A DNA stretch of 64,000 nt from Mytilisepta virgata (GCA_028015205.1 JAPWFG010000025.1:744001-808000); one strand, 5' to 3'; numbered from the stretch's first letter, positions 1 through 10,400 are shown. Numbers and translations are program-made. Notes: generated by a model not told the origin, from the sequence alone.

Positions 1-385
1 CTAAAGACCTTATTCTATTTCCTAAGTCGAGAAGACTTTCACCAGGGTTTTTGGTGGTACTCAAAAATTTTGTTTTATAGTGTTGCGACTGAGTTATTGT
101 TTTGAACCTTTTTTCCAAGGTTGCACATAAGTTAGTCCAGTCTTCCTTAACCCCTTGATCCAGTTCCTTATACACCTTGAAGGCATTACCCTTTAACCTG
201 ACACTCATGAATTTGCATTTTGTTGGTTCATCCCAACCATTTATATCTGCACACGAGTCAAAATTTTCCTTGTACTCCTCCCAGTCCTCTTCTACTTCAC
301 CCTTAAAAATATCTGGCATAACAATCGGTTTCTTAACACCTACAGGTTGATTTTCAGCCATGGCTAATTGTTCTAGGTCTTGCAT
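1..385 (-). CDS. gag: Ty3/gypsy-like Gag, N-terminal part (runs off the window)
   Basis: Open minus-strand frame from an ATG at 385 to the window edge (about 128 codons). An in-frame TGA lies four codons upstream of that ATG, so it is the earliest start; a second Met follows eight codons later. The protein has the layout of the retrotransposon Gag domain: an acidic W-x2-Y-x3-F stretch, then a GW/K-x-KF-x-S/RLKG-x-A-F pattern, then W-x2-L-x4-EKRF. Gag would form the particle that packages element RNA. The frame begins only 21 nt after the stop of the upstream SGNH-like ORF, so both probably sit on one transcript. No stop or frameshift interrupts the visible part. Zinc knuckle and pol would lie left of the window. 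Confidence 0.72.
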   Translation of the reverse strand, partial: MQDLEQLAMAENQPVGVKKPIVMPDIFKGEVEEDWEEYKENFDSCADINGWDEPTKCKFMSVRLKGNAFKVYKELDQGVKEDWTNLCATLEKRFKTITQSQHYKTKFLSTTKNPGESLLDLGNRIRSL

Positions 386-405
386 ATAAGCTATTCAATT
401 TACCT

Positions 406-1209
406 TCATGCACTGAATGTCACCTTTGTAGCCTTTAAATTATAATTCTTAATGAGTTTCAACTCGGAGTTCGCAGTCTTTAGAAGTTGGTGGTGCCACT
501 TGCGTTTTAGGCTGGTTTTGGCATGCAATCCGTCATACAGTTCCTTAAAACAATTTCGTACAACCTTCCGACTGCCTGATCTCCTCTTTCTAATGCTTCC
601 CTTAGATATGGTGTTGTGCCAAGAAACTGTGTAACAACCCTTTAATAGTCCACTTTGTTTTCTAGCGTTCTCAAGTTTAATGCTAGCATTCAATCCCACT
701 AACTCTGAGTCCAATTTTGATTGGTCCTTTTCTAATTCCTCATCAGAAACTATTCTGGGAGTCGATATCCCACATGTATTTCTCCCTGATTTTGATTTTC
801 TCGGCGCACGTTCTTCTTGTCTGAATTTTCTGTTTCCTATGAAAGATAACGTTGGAACTGTTATAAATCCAACAACTGTCAATGGTCTGATTTCTTTTAT
901 CTTTTCTTTAAAAGAACGCAACTTTCGAGCAATAGAAACTGCAGTGGCTCCGTTATATTTGATGAATTTCCCTTGATCTGTCTCGACAAATTCAGTAAAT
1001 TCGTTAATACCAGCTGCAATTTTGACTATAACATCTCGATTTTCATCTCTATAATCCTGAATTTTATCTAATGTGTCTTGAATCAAATCCTCGATAAGGG
1101 CGCCTCTCTTGATAACAAAACGTGTTCTGAAACCTGTGTAAGTCAATTTGTCGAATCCATTTACTCGAGAGTCACCCACAACGATTAAAACTGGTTTCCT
1201 TTCAGACAT
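406..1209 (-). CDS. SGNH/GDSL-hydrolase-like ORF upstream of gag in an LTR element
   Basis: Intact 267-codon ORF between an LTR/primer site and gag on the same strand. Residues 7-11 form a hydrophobic strand followed by G-D-S (12-14), the block-I nucleophile motif of SGNH hydrolases. Residues 65-70 (A-A-G-I-N-E) resemble the block with the conserved Gly and Asn. D-G-L-H at 226-229 matches the block-V Asp-x-x-His. All four SGNH positions can therefore be assigned. The region around 205-215 is very basic (K/R-rich), possibly nucleic-acid binding. Esterase-type domains are known from ORF1 of some LINEs (for example CR1-like); one placed upstream of gag in an LTR element is unusual. Function is inferred from motifs only; substrate unknown. 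Confidence 0.62.
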   Translation of the reverse strand: MSERKPVLIVVGDSRVNGFDKLTYTGFRTRFVIKRGALIEDLIQDTLDKIQDYRDENRDVIVKIAAGINEFTEFVETDQGKFIKYNGATAVSIARKLRSFKEKIKEIRPLTVVGFITVPTLSFIGNRKFRQEERAPRKSKSGRNTCGISTPRIVSDEELEKDQSKLDSELVGLNASIKLENARKQSGLLKGCYTVSWHNTISKGSIRKRRSGSRKVVRNCFKELYDGLHAKTSLKRKWHHQLLKTANSELKLIKNYNLKATKVTFSA

Positions 1210-1372
1210 TAATTTTTTCTGGAACGTTACGGTGCGTTGATGTTGAAAGTTGCAATGTTTTTGGTAATTAGTCAGATCTTCTTACTTTTCGGAACCTTAC
1301 GGTGCGTTGATTTTGAAAGCGCAATGTTTTTTTGGTTATTAGTCAGATCTTCCACTAACTGTAAATCACAAA
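1210..1372 (-). repeat. Element leader with a ~71-bp direct duplication
   Basis: Between primer site and first ORF the leader holds two direct copies (about 1219-1284 and 1291-1355) sharing GGAAC-TTACGGTGCGTTGAT and TTAGTCAGATCTTC blocks. No coding frame. The copies could be a packaging or regulatory signal, or a simple tandem duplication. Confidence 0.6.
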
Positions 1373-1390
1373 ATCCCGACGCTGCCACCA
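1373..1390 (-). promoter_or_regulatory. Primer-binding site, tRNA-Leu-like
   Basis: On the minus strand this reads TGGTGGCAGCGTCGGGAT. It begins with the TGG complementary to a tRNA CCA end and is close to the complement of the 3' end of a tRNA-Leu isoacceptor, differing at two adjacent positions. It lies two bases inside the putative LTR end, as expected for reverse-transcription priming. Confidence 0.6.
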
Positions 1391-1392
1391 CG

Positions 1393-1612
1393 TATAACAA
1401 TGCAAACTTTCGTTAATTATTTAATAGAACGATTCAAGAGTCATTTAACATAAATTGGAGAATAAGTAACTTAACTGAACGTCACAATTATCCAAATGCA
1501 GTCACTACAATTAACCGCCTCTAGTTCAATTCCTATCCCGCAACTCTACGATCTGTCCAAGAACCAGCAAATCATCGCAATGTCATGTAACGGCCAATTT
1601 TGCCGTGTTACA
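1393..1612 (-). mobile_element. 5' LTR of the minus-strand gypsy-like element
   Basis: About 220 bp. On the minus strand it starts TGTAACACGGC and ends GTTATA, a one-base variant of the expected inverted GTTACA, followed by a 2-bp spacer and the primer site. A short LTR of about 200 bp is normal for mollusc gypsy-type elements. The first 27 bases are nearly self-complementary (TGTAAC...GTTACA). The partner LTR lies outside the window, so the borders cannot be checked by identity. Confidence 0.5.
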
Positions 1613-2720
1613 GTGTGAATAGATTTCAAATATCAAAGCAAACACTACATAGGGCACCTCATTAGATGTAAAAGAGCACGTCTTCTATCAAAATGTAGAG
1701 GAAAAACAGAGTTACTTATATATTATCATTTTGAGCACTATAAATTCAGGGTTAACGAGCACAATAAAATTATATTAAATCCAAAACAGAAATTGATCAG
1801 CATTCGATTTTTTAAGGGTTAGGAACTATTCTATGCAGCTGTTGAATTGAGACTAGCAAGATACTGCTATTCTAAATAAAAAATAGATAAAAATTTAACC
1901 TGTTTTGTGATCTCCCGATTGTTTGACAATAATTGTCCGACAACATTAATACTCTGACAAGCATAGACCCGGAAGTAATCAGGGTCATCATAGTCTATTT
2001 GAGCGTAGCTTTCTGTCAACTTTTAATCTTGACAACGGCGAATTTTTATTATAAGCCATAGAATTCAATAATAACGGAAGTATACCCGAGCCGATAAAAT
2101 CCGAAACGTCCAAGAGCAAGTTGTCATCTAAATCAGTTGCACGCGTTGCATCAGAATGAGTAAGACGTATTTTCAAATAAACCAGGAACGATTCCAAACG
2201 GGACAGGTGTGCAAATCCTGAATAGTTACCATACAGAAATGTTGATGTTAAGTTTGTGTAAATTAATAGTAGATCGAGATGATTGATGTAAATTTATGCA
2301 TGGTCAGTTTTTAACTTCATTTCATACCTTATAACATTGAATGAAAGTGTAAAATTTGTCATTGGCTTATTGATATGCAAGAAAGAATTCAACCACGATT
2401 TGACTTAAATAAGGGTTAAATTATTAACATCACAAAACAGCCTTTCGAAAACCATAGAAAAAAATATTTACACTTGATTGATGGATAGTAATGCCTCAGA
2501 CTGTTGAATATTTATGGAAATATGCACATTGATGGCATAATAAATTTAATAAATCTAAATTTCATCACTGGATTTTCTATTTCTTCGTCTCGGTAAAGAC
2601 AAACTGAGTTTCACTCCCACCGTTTTATCTGTAAATGCTTATTTTCCAGCACCACTGATTTTTTTATTTTTTCTTTTTGTTTTTTTGTTTTTGTTTTTAT
2701 TTTTTTCTCTGATGGTCACC
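1613..2720. other. AT-rich sequence without recognisable gene
   Basis: Only short ORFs without family features. A T-rich low-complexity tract lies at about 2658-2707, just before the foldback-like element. Confidence 0.5.
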
Positions 2721-3300
2721 AGTACAAATGAAGTAATATTCCGACCCTCACAAAAGTAGTATATTTGGACAGTTCAAGTCGGATTTGAGACGGTGGAGCG
2801 AGGTGGAGCCGGGTATGACGTCACAATAAGCAATGTCACCGGAACCGGTAGTCATATGACGGGGACTGAAAAATACCTGGAAGTGGTTTCCACTCTTGCA
2901 CAACCCCATAAAAGTGGATTTTCCTGCCATTGTTCCATTATTTTTTACGGAAGTGACGATAGTCACGTGCCTTGACCCGGATGTGTGGTATGCGATGTGT
3001 AAGTGGAACCAAAAGTGACGTGACCGGAACCTGAAGTCTCCGGAAGTAGTGGGTTTTCCTGCCATTTTTCTTTATTTGTCTCCGGAATTGGCGTCAGTCA
3101 CTTGCTGGGACCCAGATGTGCCATGCTTGACCGGAATTCAGATTTGATCTGCCCTTTTCCTGCGCTTTTCATTCTCGGTCGTCTCTGAGTCTGTCATCGG
3201 TCTGTGTAGGTTAAGGGACTCACATGGCATCAGGGACCGATACTTTTACTGTTATGACGAAGTCAGAGAGTATTCGAAGTACAGAGGGGTGATTGGATTA
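2721..3300 (+). repeat. Left inverted end, rich in ETS/CRE-like motifs
   Basis: Inverted counterpart of 10540-11089. GC content is well above the surroundings. It holds a palindromic TGACGTCA (2816-2823), several CCGGAAGT or CGGAAGTGACG stretches and a CACGTG. These match ETS, CREB/ATF and E-box consensus sites. Similarity to the right end is clear but has many substitutions and small indels, so the ends are not recent identical copies. Confidence 0.6.
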
Positions 3301-3792
3301 TCTCCTCTTTTCCCGCTCTTCGCTGCTCTGCTCTTGCTCCGTGCTGCTCATCTCTACTCTTCTCTTGCTCATCTCTGCTCTTCTCTTGATCCTTGCTGTT
3401 CTTCTCTTGCTCTTCGTTTTTCCTTTGTTGCTCATAGCTGATCTTCGCTGCTCATCGCTGCTCTTCTCTTGATTATCGATGCTCTTCATTGCTCTTTTCT
3501 TGCTCTTCGTTTCTCTTCTCTTGCTCTTCGCTGCTCTTCTCTTGCTTTGTGCTGATCATCGCTACTAATCTCTTGCTTCGAGCTGCTCATCGCTGCTCTT
3601 CTGTTGTTCTTCTCTGTTGATCGCAGCTCTTCTCTTGATCATCGCTGCTTCTCGCTGTTCATCTCTTGCTCCGCACTGCTCATCGCTGCTCTTCACTGCT
3701 CTTCACTTGCTCATAGCTGCTCTCCTCTTCCTCTTCGCTGCTCTTCTCTACCTCTTCGCTGCTCTTCTCTTGCTCATCGCTGCTCTTCACTG
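3301..3792 (-). repeat. 21-bp minisatellite array A
   Basis: Degenerate tandem units read on the minus strand as GAGCAGCGATGAGCAAGAGAA. Because 21 is a multiple of three, the array stays open in several frames and gives spurious Cys/Ser/Leu-rich ORFs with a 7-residue period. A small remnant of the same repeat recurs at about 3948-3988. Confidence 0.85.
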
Positions 3793-3989
3793 AGAGGCGT
3801 TTTCGATTCCATTTATACGTGTGTTGTTTGACGGTCTGCAAACAACTGATGAAATTAAACAAAACCTCTGATTATATTTTCTTGAAAAACTTTGCATTGA
3901 CATCATAGTGACGAGGATTGCTTTTGTCTATTCATTCAGACCACACAGTTCGCTGCTCGTCATTGCTTTTTGCTGCTCATCGCTGCTCA

Positions 3990-4377
3990 AAACCATAGAA
4001 CATTTCAATTTCATCATACGGAATACTCACAGAAAGTAAACGAACAAGTCAAAGCCGGAATGTAAGAAGAAAAGGCAAGCTTGGCAGCATATAGAGACAT
4101 GTTTATCTCATACACAGACGAAATGCGAAAGCATTACCTCGGACTGATGTCCTGGCATCAAGGCATGAATAAAGACCTCGTACATAGATAGATCAAGAAA
4201 ACTTCTAATCGCCTAATAGAATAGGAAGACTACGAATCAAAAGAATCATGGGAATATGCCCTAAAAAAACGAAAATATCTGTTTAACCGTGTATTCAACG
4301 ACTACGACCACCACCATCTGAAAACAGATATGACTCTATGTGACGGAGGAATTGGAACTAACATAAACAAATTATAA
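3990..4377 (+). pseudogene. Decayed coding-like frame, unknown family
   Basis: One + frame from just after the array remnant to a TAA at 4375-4377 shows protein-like composition (charged and aromatic residues, several Trp, Tyr and Met) broken by three internal TAA/TAG codons. Stretches between stops read like coding sequence, e.g. Y-R-D-M-F-I-S-Y-T-D-E-M, ending with a His-His-His run and a Cys-Asp-Gly-Gly. It sits between arrays A and B of the foldback-like element and may be a remnant of its original cargo. Family not recognised. Confidence 0.3.
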
Positions 4378-4460
4378 AGAAAAACAGAAGAAAGCAAAAA
4401 AAAAAAAAAAACAAAAATGGAAGGAGGTGTAATGCAGCCTACATATGTTTATACATATAT

Positions 4461-4572
4461 AGCCAGTCACAAGCCTGGAAAAATGCAGAGTGGCCTAAAA
4501 AAACAAGGGATGGCAAATGCAGACTATCTTATTATTGCCAGTAACAAGCCTAAATAAATGCAGAGTGGCCTA
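4461..4572 (+). repeat. Two-copy direct repeat, ~76-bp period
   Basis: Blocks at about 4461-4497 and 4537-4572 share GCCAGT-ACAAGCCT and AAATGCAGAGTGGCCTA, with AT-rich sequence between. No coding content. Confidence 0.6.
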
Positions 4573-4654
4573 TCAAATGACCCTGATGTAAGAGTGCTCT
4601 AGCACAGATCCAATCTTTCACTATTGAGAATCGACCACCGCTAGCATCGACAGC

Positions 4655-5032
4655 AAAATCGAAATGAGCAGTGATGAGCACCACGGAGCAAGAGAAGAGC
4701 AGCGATGAGCAGCGACGACAAACAGGTGAGCAGCAATGAGCAGCAATGAGCAGCGAAGAGCAAGAGAGGTACATTGATGAGAAGCCCGGAGCAAGAGAAG
4801 AGCAGCGATGAGCAAGAAAGGAGCAGCGATGGGCAAGAGAAGAGCAGCGAGAAGCAAGAGAAGAGCAGTTATGCAGCCAAGAACAAGAGAAGAGAGGTGT
4901 AGAGCAGCGATGAGCAGCGATCAGCAAGAGAAGAGCAGCGAAGAGCAATAGAAGAACAGCGATCAGCAAGAGAAGAGCAGCGAAGAGCAATAGAAGAACA
5001 GCGATGAGCAATGAAGAGCAACATGAAGCAAT
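4655..5032 (+). repeat. 21-bp minisatellite array B
   Basis: Same repeat as array A in opposite orientation (GAGCAGCGATGAGCAAGAGAA-type units). Antisense ORFs across it are artefacts of the 21-bp period. Confidence 0.85.
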
Positions 5033-5125
5033 GAAATGGACCACCGTTGCTAAGGCAATTACTAAGGACACCAGTCTATTGACCTAATGGTGACAGCATG
5101 GACTGGAGGTAACGGGACATAACCC
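5033..5125 (+). repeat. Linker copy between arrays B and B'
   Basis: About 90 bp, closely similar and in the same orientation to 10400-10500 (both contain GCTAAGGACACCAGTC and GGTAA-GGGACATAA). The pairing of array and linker in both places suggests duplication of a larger module. Confidence 0.7.
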
Positions 5126-5379
5126 AAAAGCAAGAGAAAAGCAGTAAAGAGCAGCGAGGAGCAATAGGAAAGCAGCGATGAGCAGCCAAGACCAAGAGAA
5201 GAGCAACGATGAGCAAGAGAACAACAGCAATGAGCAAGAGAACAGCAAGTGAAGAGCAGCAAAGAGCAAGACAAGTGGGGCGAAGAGCAGCGATGAGCAA
5301 GATAAAAGCAGTGAAGAACAGCGATGAGCAAGAAAAGAGCAATGAAGAGCAGCGATGAGCCGCGAAGAGCAAGAGATGA
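5126..5379 (+). repeat. 21-bp minisatellite array B'
   Basis: Continuation of the 21-bp repeat after the linker, same orientation as array B, ending where the duplicated GGGACAAGACGCGC segment begins. Confidence 0.85.
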
Positions 5380-5382
5380 GGA

Positions 5383-5507
5383 TCTGGGACAAGACGCGCA
5401 ATTGTTTTCCTGTTACAGAAGTCATGAAATAATAGGCTGCCATTAAGTCTGTAAGTTTCGTTGAAACATGAAACGATCGCCATACATTGGCACATATCCA
5501 GTTAAAA
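5383..5507 (+). repeat. Duplicated segment, copy 1 (interrupted)
   Basis: Starts CTGGGACAAGACGCGCA and matches 9391-9525 with few differences; copy 2 has about a dozen extra bases near 9480. Copy 1 is cut at 5507 after CAGTTAAAA and resumes at 9057 (TTTCGGGATGCGATG...), so the 3.5-kb stretch between is an insertion. Confidence 0.85.
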
Positions 5508-5537
5508 GGAGTAGGGGTGATAAGGGTCATTTTTGGC
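5508..5537 (+). repeat. Spy-like left terminal inverted repeat
   Basis: 30 bp, perfect inverse of 9027-9056. Immediately preceded by AAAA. Confidence 0.9.
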
Positions 5538-7139
5538 TTAAAATTTCTGAAAAAATAAAGTTGTGTGGAAAAAATATCTTTTCAGCCCAATTTATCTTTA
5601 AAAATATTACTTTTATTTCATGCACTCCAATTCAACCAAAACATGTTTGTGACGTCATCAGGATGACTCTTATATTGTCTATTTTGGGGTTTTCCCCTAA
5701 AATAGGGGGAACACCAACACATTTTGGTAAAATTAAATACGTGCACAGCCAAGAAACAACTTAATACTTACACATAATATTCAATATATAAATGAGCACA
5801 ACATATCAAAATATTTTGTTGTTTCTTGCGTGTGCACGATATGAAAAATATTTAAATATAACGGTCGCCCTGTGACTTTTGTTGACATTTTTCGGGTCAG
5901 GAAAGGGGTCGTCGCTTATCATACTAGAAAACGCATAAGTCCCGTGAATAAACTGATGAAAGGTTTATGAGTGATAAACAGATATATAAATGTGAAGTTT
6001 AAAGCAGGAAAGCCGTACTGTTTGTGAAATTGTCAATATTGCAGATCTTGACAGTCGGTATTTTAACGCGACCGTGTGTTTGGAGTCTTCATCAGTTTTT
6101 TATACCGTAAAGAATAAATATTGCAGACGATCCACACAAAAAGCTATCAGAATATGTGAATCAGCCCTAATAAGTTATACAACACAAAAAAATCGATTTA
6201 CAATGCCAAAACTATATGTAAGTTTTCTCAAAATATATATTCTTGAATCGCTGGTTTCCCCATTCTATATTTTGCACCTATTTTTAGAACGATAAACCAA
6301 TATTCTAACGGGGGAACTTATGTTTGTACAAAGTTTATGTATGAAACCAAATGAAACATAGAACATAAATATAATTGAATGTTAAATTATTTTTGTTGTT
6401 TATCAGCTGGATATATATTTAAGAAAAACACAATGCACAAGGACCATATATAAGTTATAACCGAATTAGAAATATTCTATTTATAAAGAAACGTAAGAAA
6501 AGGAAAACGAAACAGAAAGAGTAAAAAGACAAAACAACAATGTCAACAACACCAAAAAATACCTTATAATTTTTCATTAATTTTGAAATAAAGAGTTAGG
6601 TGTATAAAACGCAGCGATTGCCCTCTTGTAAAAAGGGGAAACAAACAAACAAACAAAAACCAACCAAAAACAATAAAAAACCTAAAACAGAGAACACATA
6701 TTGTACTTAAGACCTTTATCCACAAGTCTATTTTTTTCATTTTTTTCTGGGGGTGTACTTTTAGATATGTTTCGTATATTCCATGAGCCGAAAGTGACAT
6801 TTATATACCCTGTTTAGGATCGGAATAACTTTTATTATAGTTCACAAATGTTGAAATTAACAATTTAATTTGGTATTTTTATATCCATGTCTCAAACATA
6901 TTTTGTTACTGACATGACATTACAGATTTTCTTTTTTATTTAACAACAATGAATTTTTTGACGGGACCTATGTTAGTTTCCTAAATATCAAAATATTGTT
7001 TTTTCTTTATTTCTTCACTAGCATTCTGTTTATGAAAATAGATATGCCTGACTTATTACAACACAGAATAATCTTGTGGTATGGCCTAACATATTATTGT
7101 TTTGATGACAGATAGCCAAAAGAGAGGAGATTAAAACGG

Positions 7140-7350
7140 TTTTTGGGAAGTGGGAAAAAGAGGCCAATTGTTTTTTTTAATTGGGAAAAATGGGGAAAAA
7201 ATTGAAAATTGAGATGACATGGTTTTGGGAAATGGGAAAAGGGGTCAATTTTTTTTTGGGGGGGGAATTGGGAAAAGAAGGAAAATAAATAGAGAATATA
7301 TTGGGAAATATGGGTAAAAAAACTGAATTACTAGGGAAAATTCCCCCCGT
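7140..7350. repeat. Degenerate TTGGGAAA-type repeats with G and T runs
   Basis: Purine-rich near-repeats of TTGGGAAATGGGAAAA separated by T tracts, with a T9-G9 run near 7250. An antisense ORF here is a composition artefact. Confidence 0.55.
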
Positions 7351-7529
7351 GTCACCCCTATAAATCATGTGATTTATGTATAAGATTAAATCCGTATCAA
7401 TCATAAAATTAAAAGGTTGCAAAACGCTGCATATTACATCATTGAATAATAATAAAATATCACTACCGCTTTCATGCTTTCTGGCAATCATCAGGTGAAT
7501 TCTACTGAACTATAATATATAGTATTTTT

Positions 7530-7866
7530 ACCTGCGTCACCAACGATGACCGCAGGTCTAGTAACCGCCGCACTCCATCCGTAAGTCCGTCCGTCGCATT
7601 TATGGATGCAATGTTTGTGTAATCTGAAACTCAAGAAGTATACAAGCTACAGATTTCAAACTTTGCATAGTTATTATATACATATTAAAGATGTGCAGCT
7701 CCCATTTTGGTGAAATCTGAAGAAAAAAAAATAGTGCACTTCTGAAATTTTGCACAGTGGGTGTAAACACAAGGAAGATGTGCAGCTCCTATTATGGTTG
7801 ATGAAAATGAAGATTTTATTGCATGTTTAACTATTGGCTCTCTAACATTTTGCAAGTGACGCAGGT
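7530..7866. mobile_element. Possible small inverted-repeat element nested in the Spy-like element
   Basis: ACCTGCGTCAC at 7530-7540 is matched by GTGACGCAGGT at 7856-7866. The left end can also fold locally with CGCAGGT at 7551-7557. No target duplication is visible, so this is weak. Confidence 0.3.
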
Positions 7867-7969
7867 CCAGACATCTATTGGTCTTGTTATTCTTCTGAGT
7901 ACCATTAAAAAGTAGATACACATCCGATGATGGTGACACACAGTGAAATATGCAGTGAAATTGTTATAC

Positions 7970-8115
7970 ACCACGCAACGAAATTGGGGCGGTATAATGT
8001 TTTTGGCCCGTCTGTCTGTCCGTCCGTGTGTCATAACATGTTGTCGCCTGGATAGGGTTTTATTTGTTATACCGGATTGTACACAGTACGTGTCTCCCTT
8101 AGCTGCAACATAAAA
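7970..8115 (+). repeat. Interspersed repeat arm with GTCTGTCTGTCCGTCCG motif
   Basis: CACGCAACGAAATTGGGGCGG followed by a CTGT/CCGT-rich block, the style of left arms of pearl/Helentron-like repeats elsewhere in this window (34795, 48310). No tandem units follow it. Confidence 0.4.
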
Positions 8116-9026
8116 CATTCTTGCTGAAATTTAAAAAAATGTTAGCTGTTACTAAGTTGTTCTGAACTCATATATGTTCCTTTTATTGACTTCCCACTTT
8201 CCTTGTCCAAAGTCTTGCTGTCAACACTTATATCAAGGAGTATTTAGCAAATTATACAATTTGTGTTTTTTTTTTACATTTGCTAGCATTTCGACTCTAT
8301 GCCTGGACATATATATTTGAACTTTCAATCACTCGAACGAGATGAAGCAAATCTTATTTGTCGTCAATGACATTGCTATAAATGTCTTTTTAAATCACTT
8401 CTATTTAGGAGATAAGGTTAGCGGAGCCAGTTACAGGATATTTGCGACCTTCAAATGCCAATTAATGTCGGCAAATTTTAAAACACTAACCTGTTGTCTT
8501 CTTTTTTATGCACCTGATAAATATTCCGTTAAAATATTGATTGTTCAATTATTAGTATTTCAATGTCATCAGTCGTGTAATTGATGCCATGAGAATTTCG
8601 ACATTATCCAGTCTGAAACTGTGTTACAAACGGTTTTTCATTATAATCTTAATCATGATTATGAAATCGCTCAAGAACTCTATTTAGAAAAAAAAACATA
8701 TTTTTTCCTGAAATCTGTGAGTTTTCCCAAAAAAAACAAGCTTTTTACCCCAAAATGATATCGCTTGCATATATATTTTTCAATAGCATGATTAATTTTA
8801 TTAAAATGTTCATAGAAAAAATATTTCTAATATAGAAAAGTCTATCATTTTATTTATTTTCCTTTTTATCTTGAAAATAACAAAAAATCTGGATTTTTTA
8901 CTCAAATCTACGTTTTTTACCCCAAAAGTGAGAAAAAATACATTAAACGAAAAAAACTTATAATGAATGAAAACAAAGGGTATTTCAAAGGATAAATATG
9001 GTAAAAAAAGATATTTTTGATATTGG

Positions 9027-9056
9027 GCCAAAAATGACCCTTATCACCCCTACTCC
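9027..9056 (-). repeat. Spy-like right terminal inverted repeat
   Basis: 30 bp, perfect inverse of 5508-5537, followed by TTT and the resumed copy-1 sequence. Confidence 0.9.
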
Positions 9057-9390
9057 TTTCGGGATGCGATGTCAATCTAGTTTTTTTTTAGTTCAAAAAC
9101 AATAATTTTTGTCATTTTACTTTATCATATATTAAAAAAAAAAATAATTGCGCCAGATATACATTACATATGGACTGTTCAAATTTAGAAAACCCCATTT
9201 TCACCTCTTTTGCATTCTTCTTTAAAGTAATAAATTAACGTTTTGGACCGTACCCAAATATTTTATACTTTTTGTGTTAAATGCTTACTTAAGGAATTAT
9301 ACTGACCCTAGTTTCTGCACCAGTTGTTTACTGAATGGATCAGCATCACAAAATATTCCTTTACACACGTTTCAAATCATGACGTCAAAT

Positions 9391-9550
9391 TGGGACAAGA
9401 CGCGCAATTTTTTTCCTGTTACAGAAGTTATGAAATAATAGGCTGCCATTAAGTCTGTAAGTTGTGTTGAAACATGAGAGATGGCTCAAAACAATCGCCA
9501 TAAACTGGCACATATCCAGTTAAAATTTCAGGATGTGATGTCAGTCTACT
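9391..9550 (+). repeat. Duplicated segment, copy 2 with the empty AAATTT site
   Basis: Paralog of 5383-5507 plus 9057-9090. The junction CAGTTAAAATTTCAGGATG shows the pre-insertion target, AAATTT at 9523-9528. Confidence 0.85.
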
Positions 9551-9844
9551 TTTCCGTAATTTGACAAATAACGAGCCATGGTAAAAAAAGTTTCCTTCCG
9601 CAAATTAAAATGTACCTCTTTCATGCTTTCCATATAGATTAAAAATTTTCTTTGTTTTATTTATTTAATCCTTATTTCTATGGCAAATCCCTCAGGTAAA
9701 TACACTTTTAAAACAACACTAGTTATTCAGTTATCATGGTTGGTTTTGTTACAGTAGGTCCATATATCATGGTGCAATTATAATTTTTTTTATGCACTTC
9801 TTTCGTATCCCTCAGTCCAAAGTTCATTGCAGGTATTCAGCCAG

Positions 9845-10400
9845 CTAGGAGCAGTGAAGAGCAAAAAATAAGCAGCGATGAGCAAGAAAAGAGCATCGAT
9901 GAGCAACAGAAGAGGAGCGAGGAGCAGTGAAGAGCAGCAAAGAACAAAAGAAAAGCGACGATGAGCAAGATAATAGCAACGAGGAGCAGCGATAGCCAAG
10001 AGAAGAGCTGCGATGAGCAGTGAAGAAAAAGAGAAGAGCAGCGACGAACAGCGCGGAGCAAGAGATGAGCAGCGATGAGCAAGAGAATGGCAGTGGAGAG
10101 CAGATTTAAGCAAGATAACAGCAGCGATGAGCAGCGAAGAGCAGCAATGAGCAAGAGAAGAGCAGCAAAGGGCAGCGATGACCAAAAGAAAAACAGCGAA
10201 GAGTAGCGATGACCAAGACAAAACAGCGAAGAGCAGCGATGAGCAAGAGAATAGCAGCGATGGGCAAGAGAATAGCAGCGAAGAGCAGCGATTAGCAGCG
10301 AAGAGTAGCGAACAGCAGCGATGACCAAGAGAAGAGTAGCGATGAGCAGCACAGAGCAAGAGAAGAGCAGCGATTAGCAGTTAAGAGCAACATGGAGCAA
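9845..10400 (+). repeat. 21-bp minisatellite array C
   Basis: Same unit and orientation as B, inverted relative to A. Several long antisense ORFs (up to 189 codons, Cys/Ser/Leu-rich, 7-residue period) are open only because of the repeat length. Confidence 0.85.

Larger units (their letters stand above)
5508..9056. mobile_element. Spy-like DNA transposon, non-autonomous
   Basis: 3,549 bp bounded by perfect 30-bp terminal inverted repeats (5508-5537 and 9027-9056) beginning GGAGTAGGGGTGATAAGGGT. Flanks are AAA on the left and TTT on the right. The paralogous empty site at 9523-9528 reads AAATTT, so the element entered between AAA and TTT with no duplication. That behaviour is known for Spy elements of the PHIS group. 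No transposase frame is visible; the inside is AT-rich with other repeats, so it was probably mobilised in trans or has decayed. Presence of a filled and an empty paralog makes the borders base-exact. Confidence 0.75.

Noticed and set aside
3301..3792. Regular short repeats considered as a CRISPR array
   Set aside because: No unique spacers between repeats; contiguous degenerate 21-bp units in a eukaryotic context.
4550..5530. Several overlapping antisense ORFs of 78-173 codons
   Set aside because: Same 21-bp repeat artefact in arrays B and B'.
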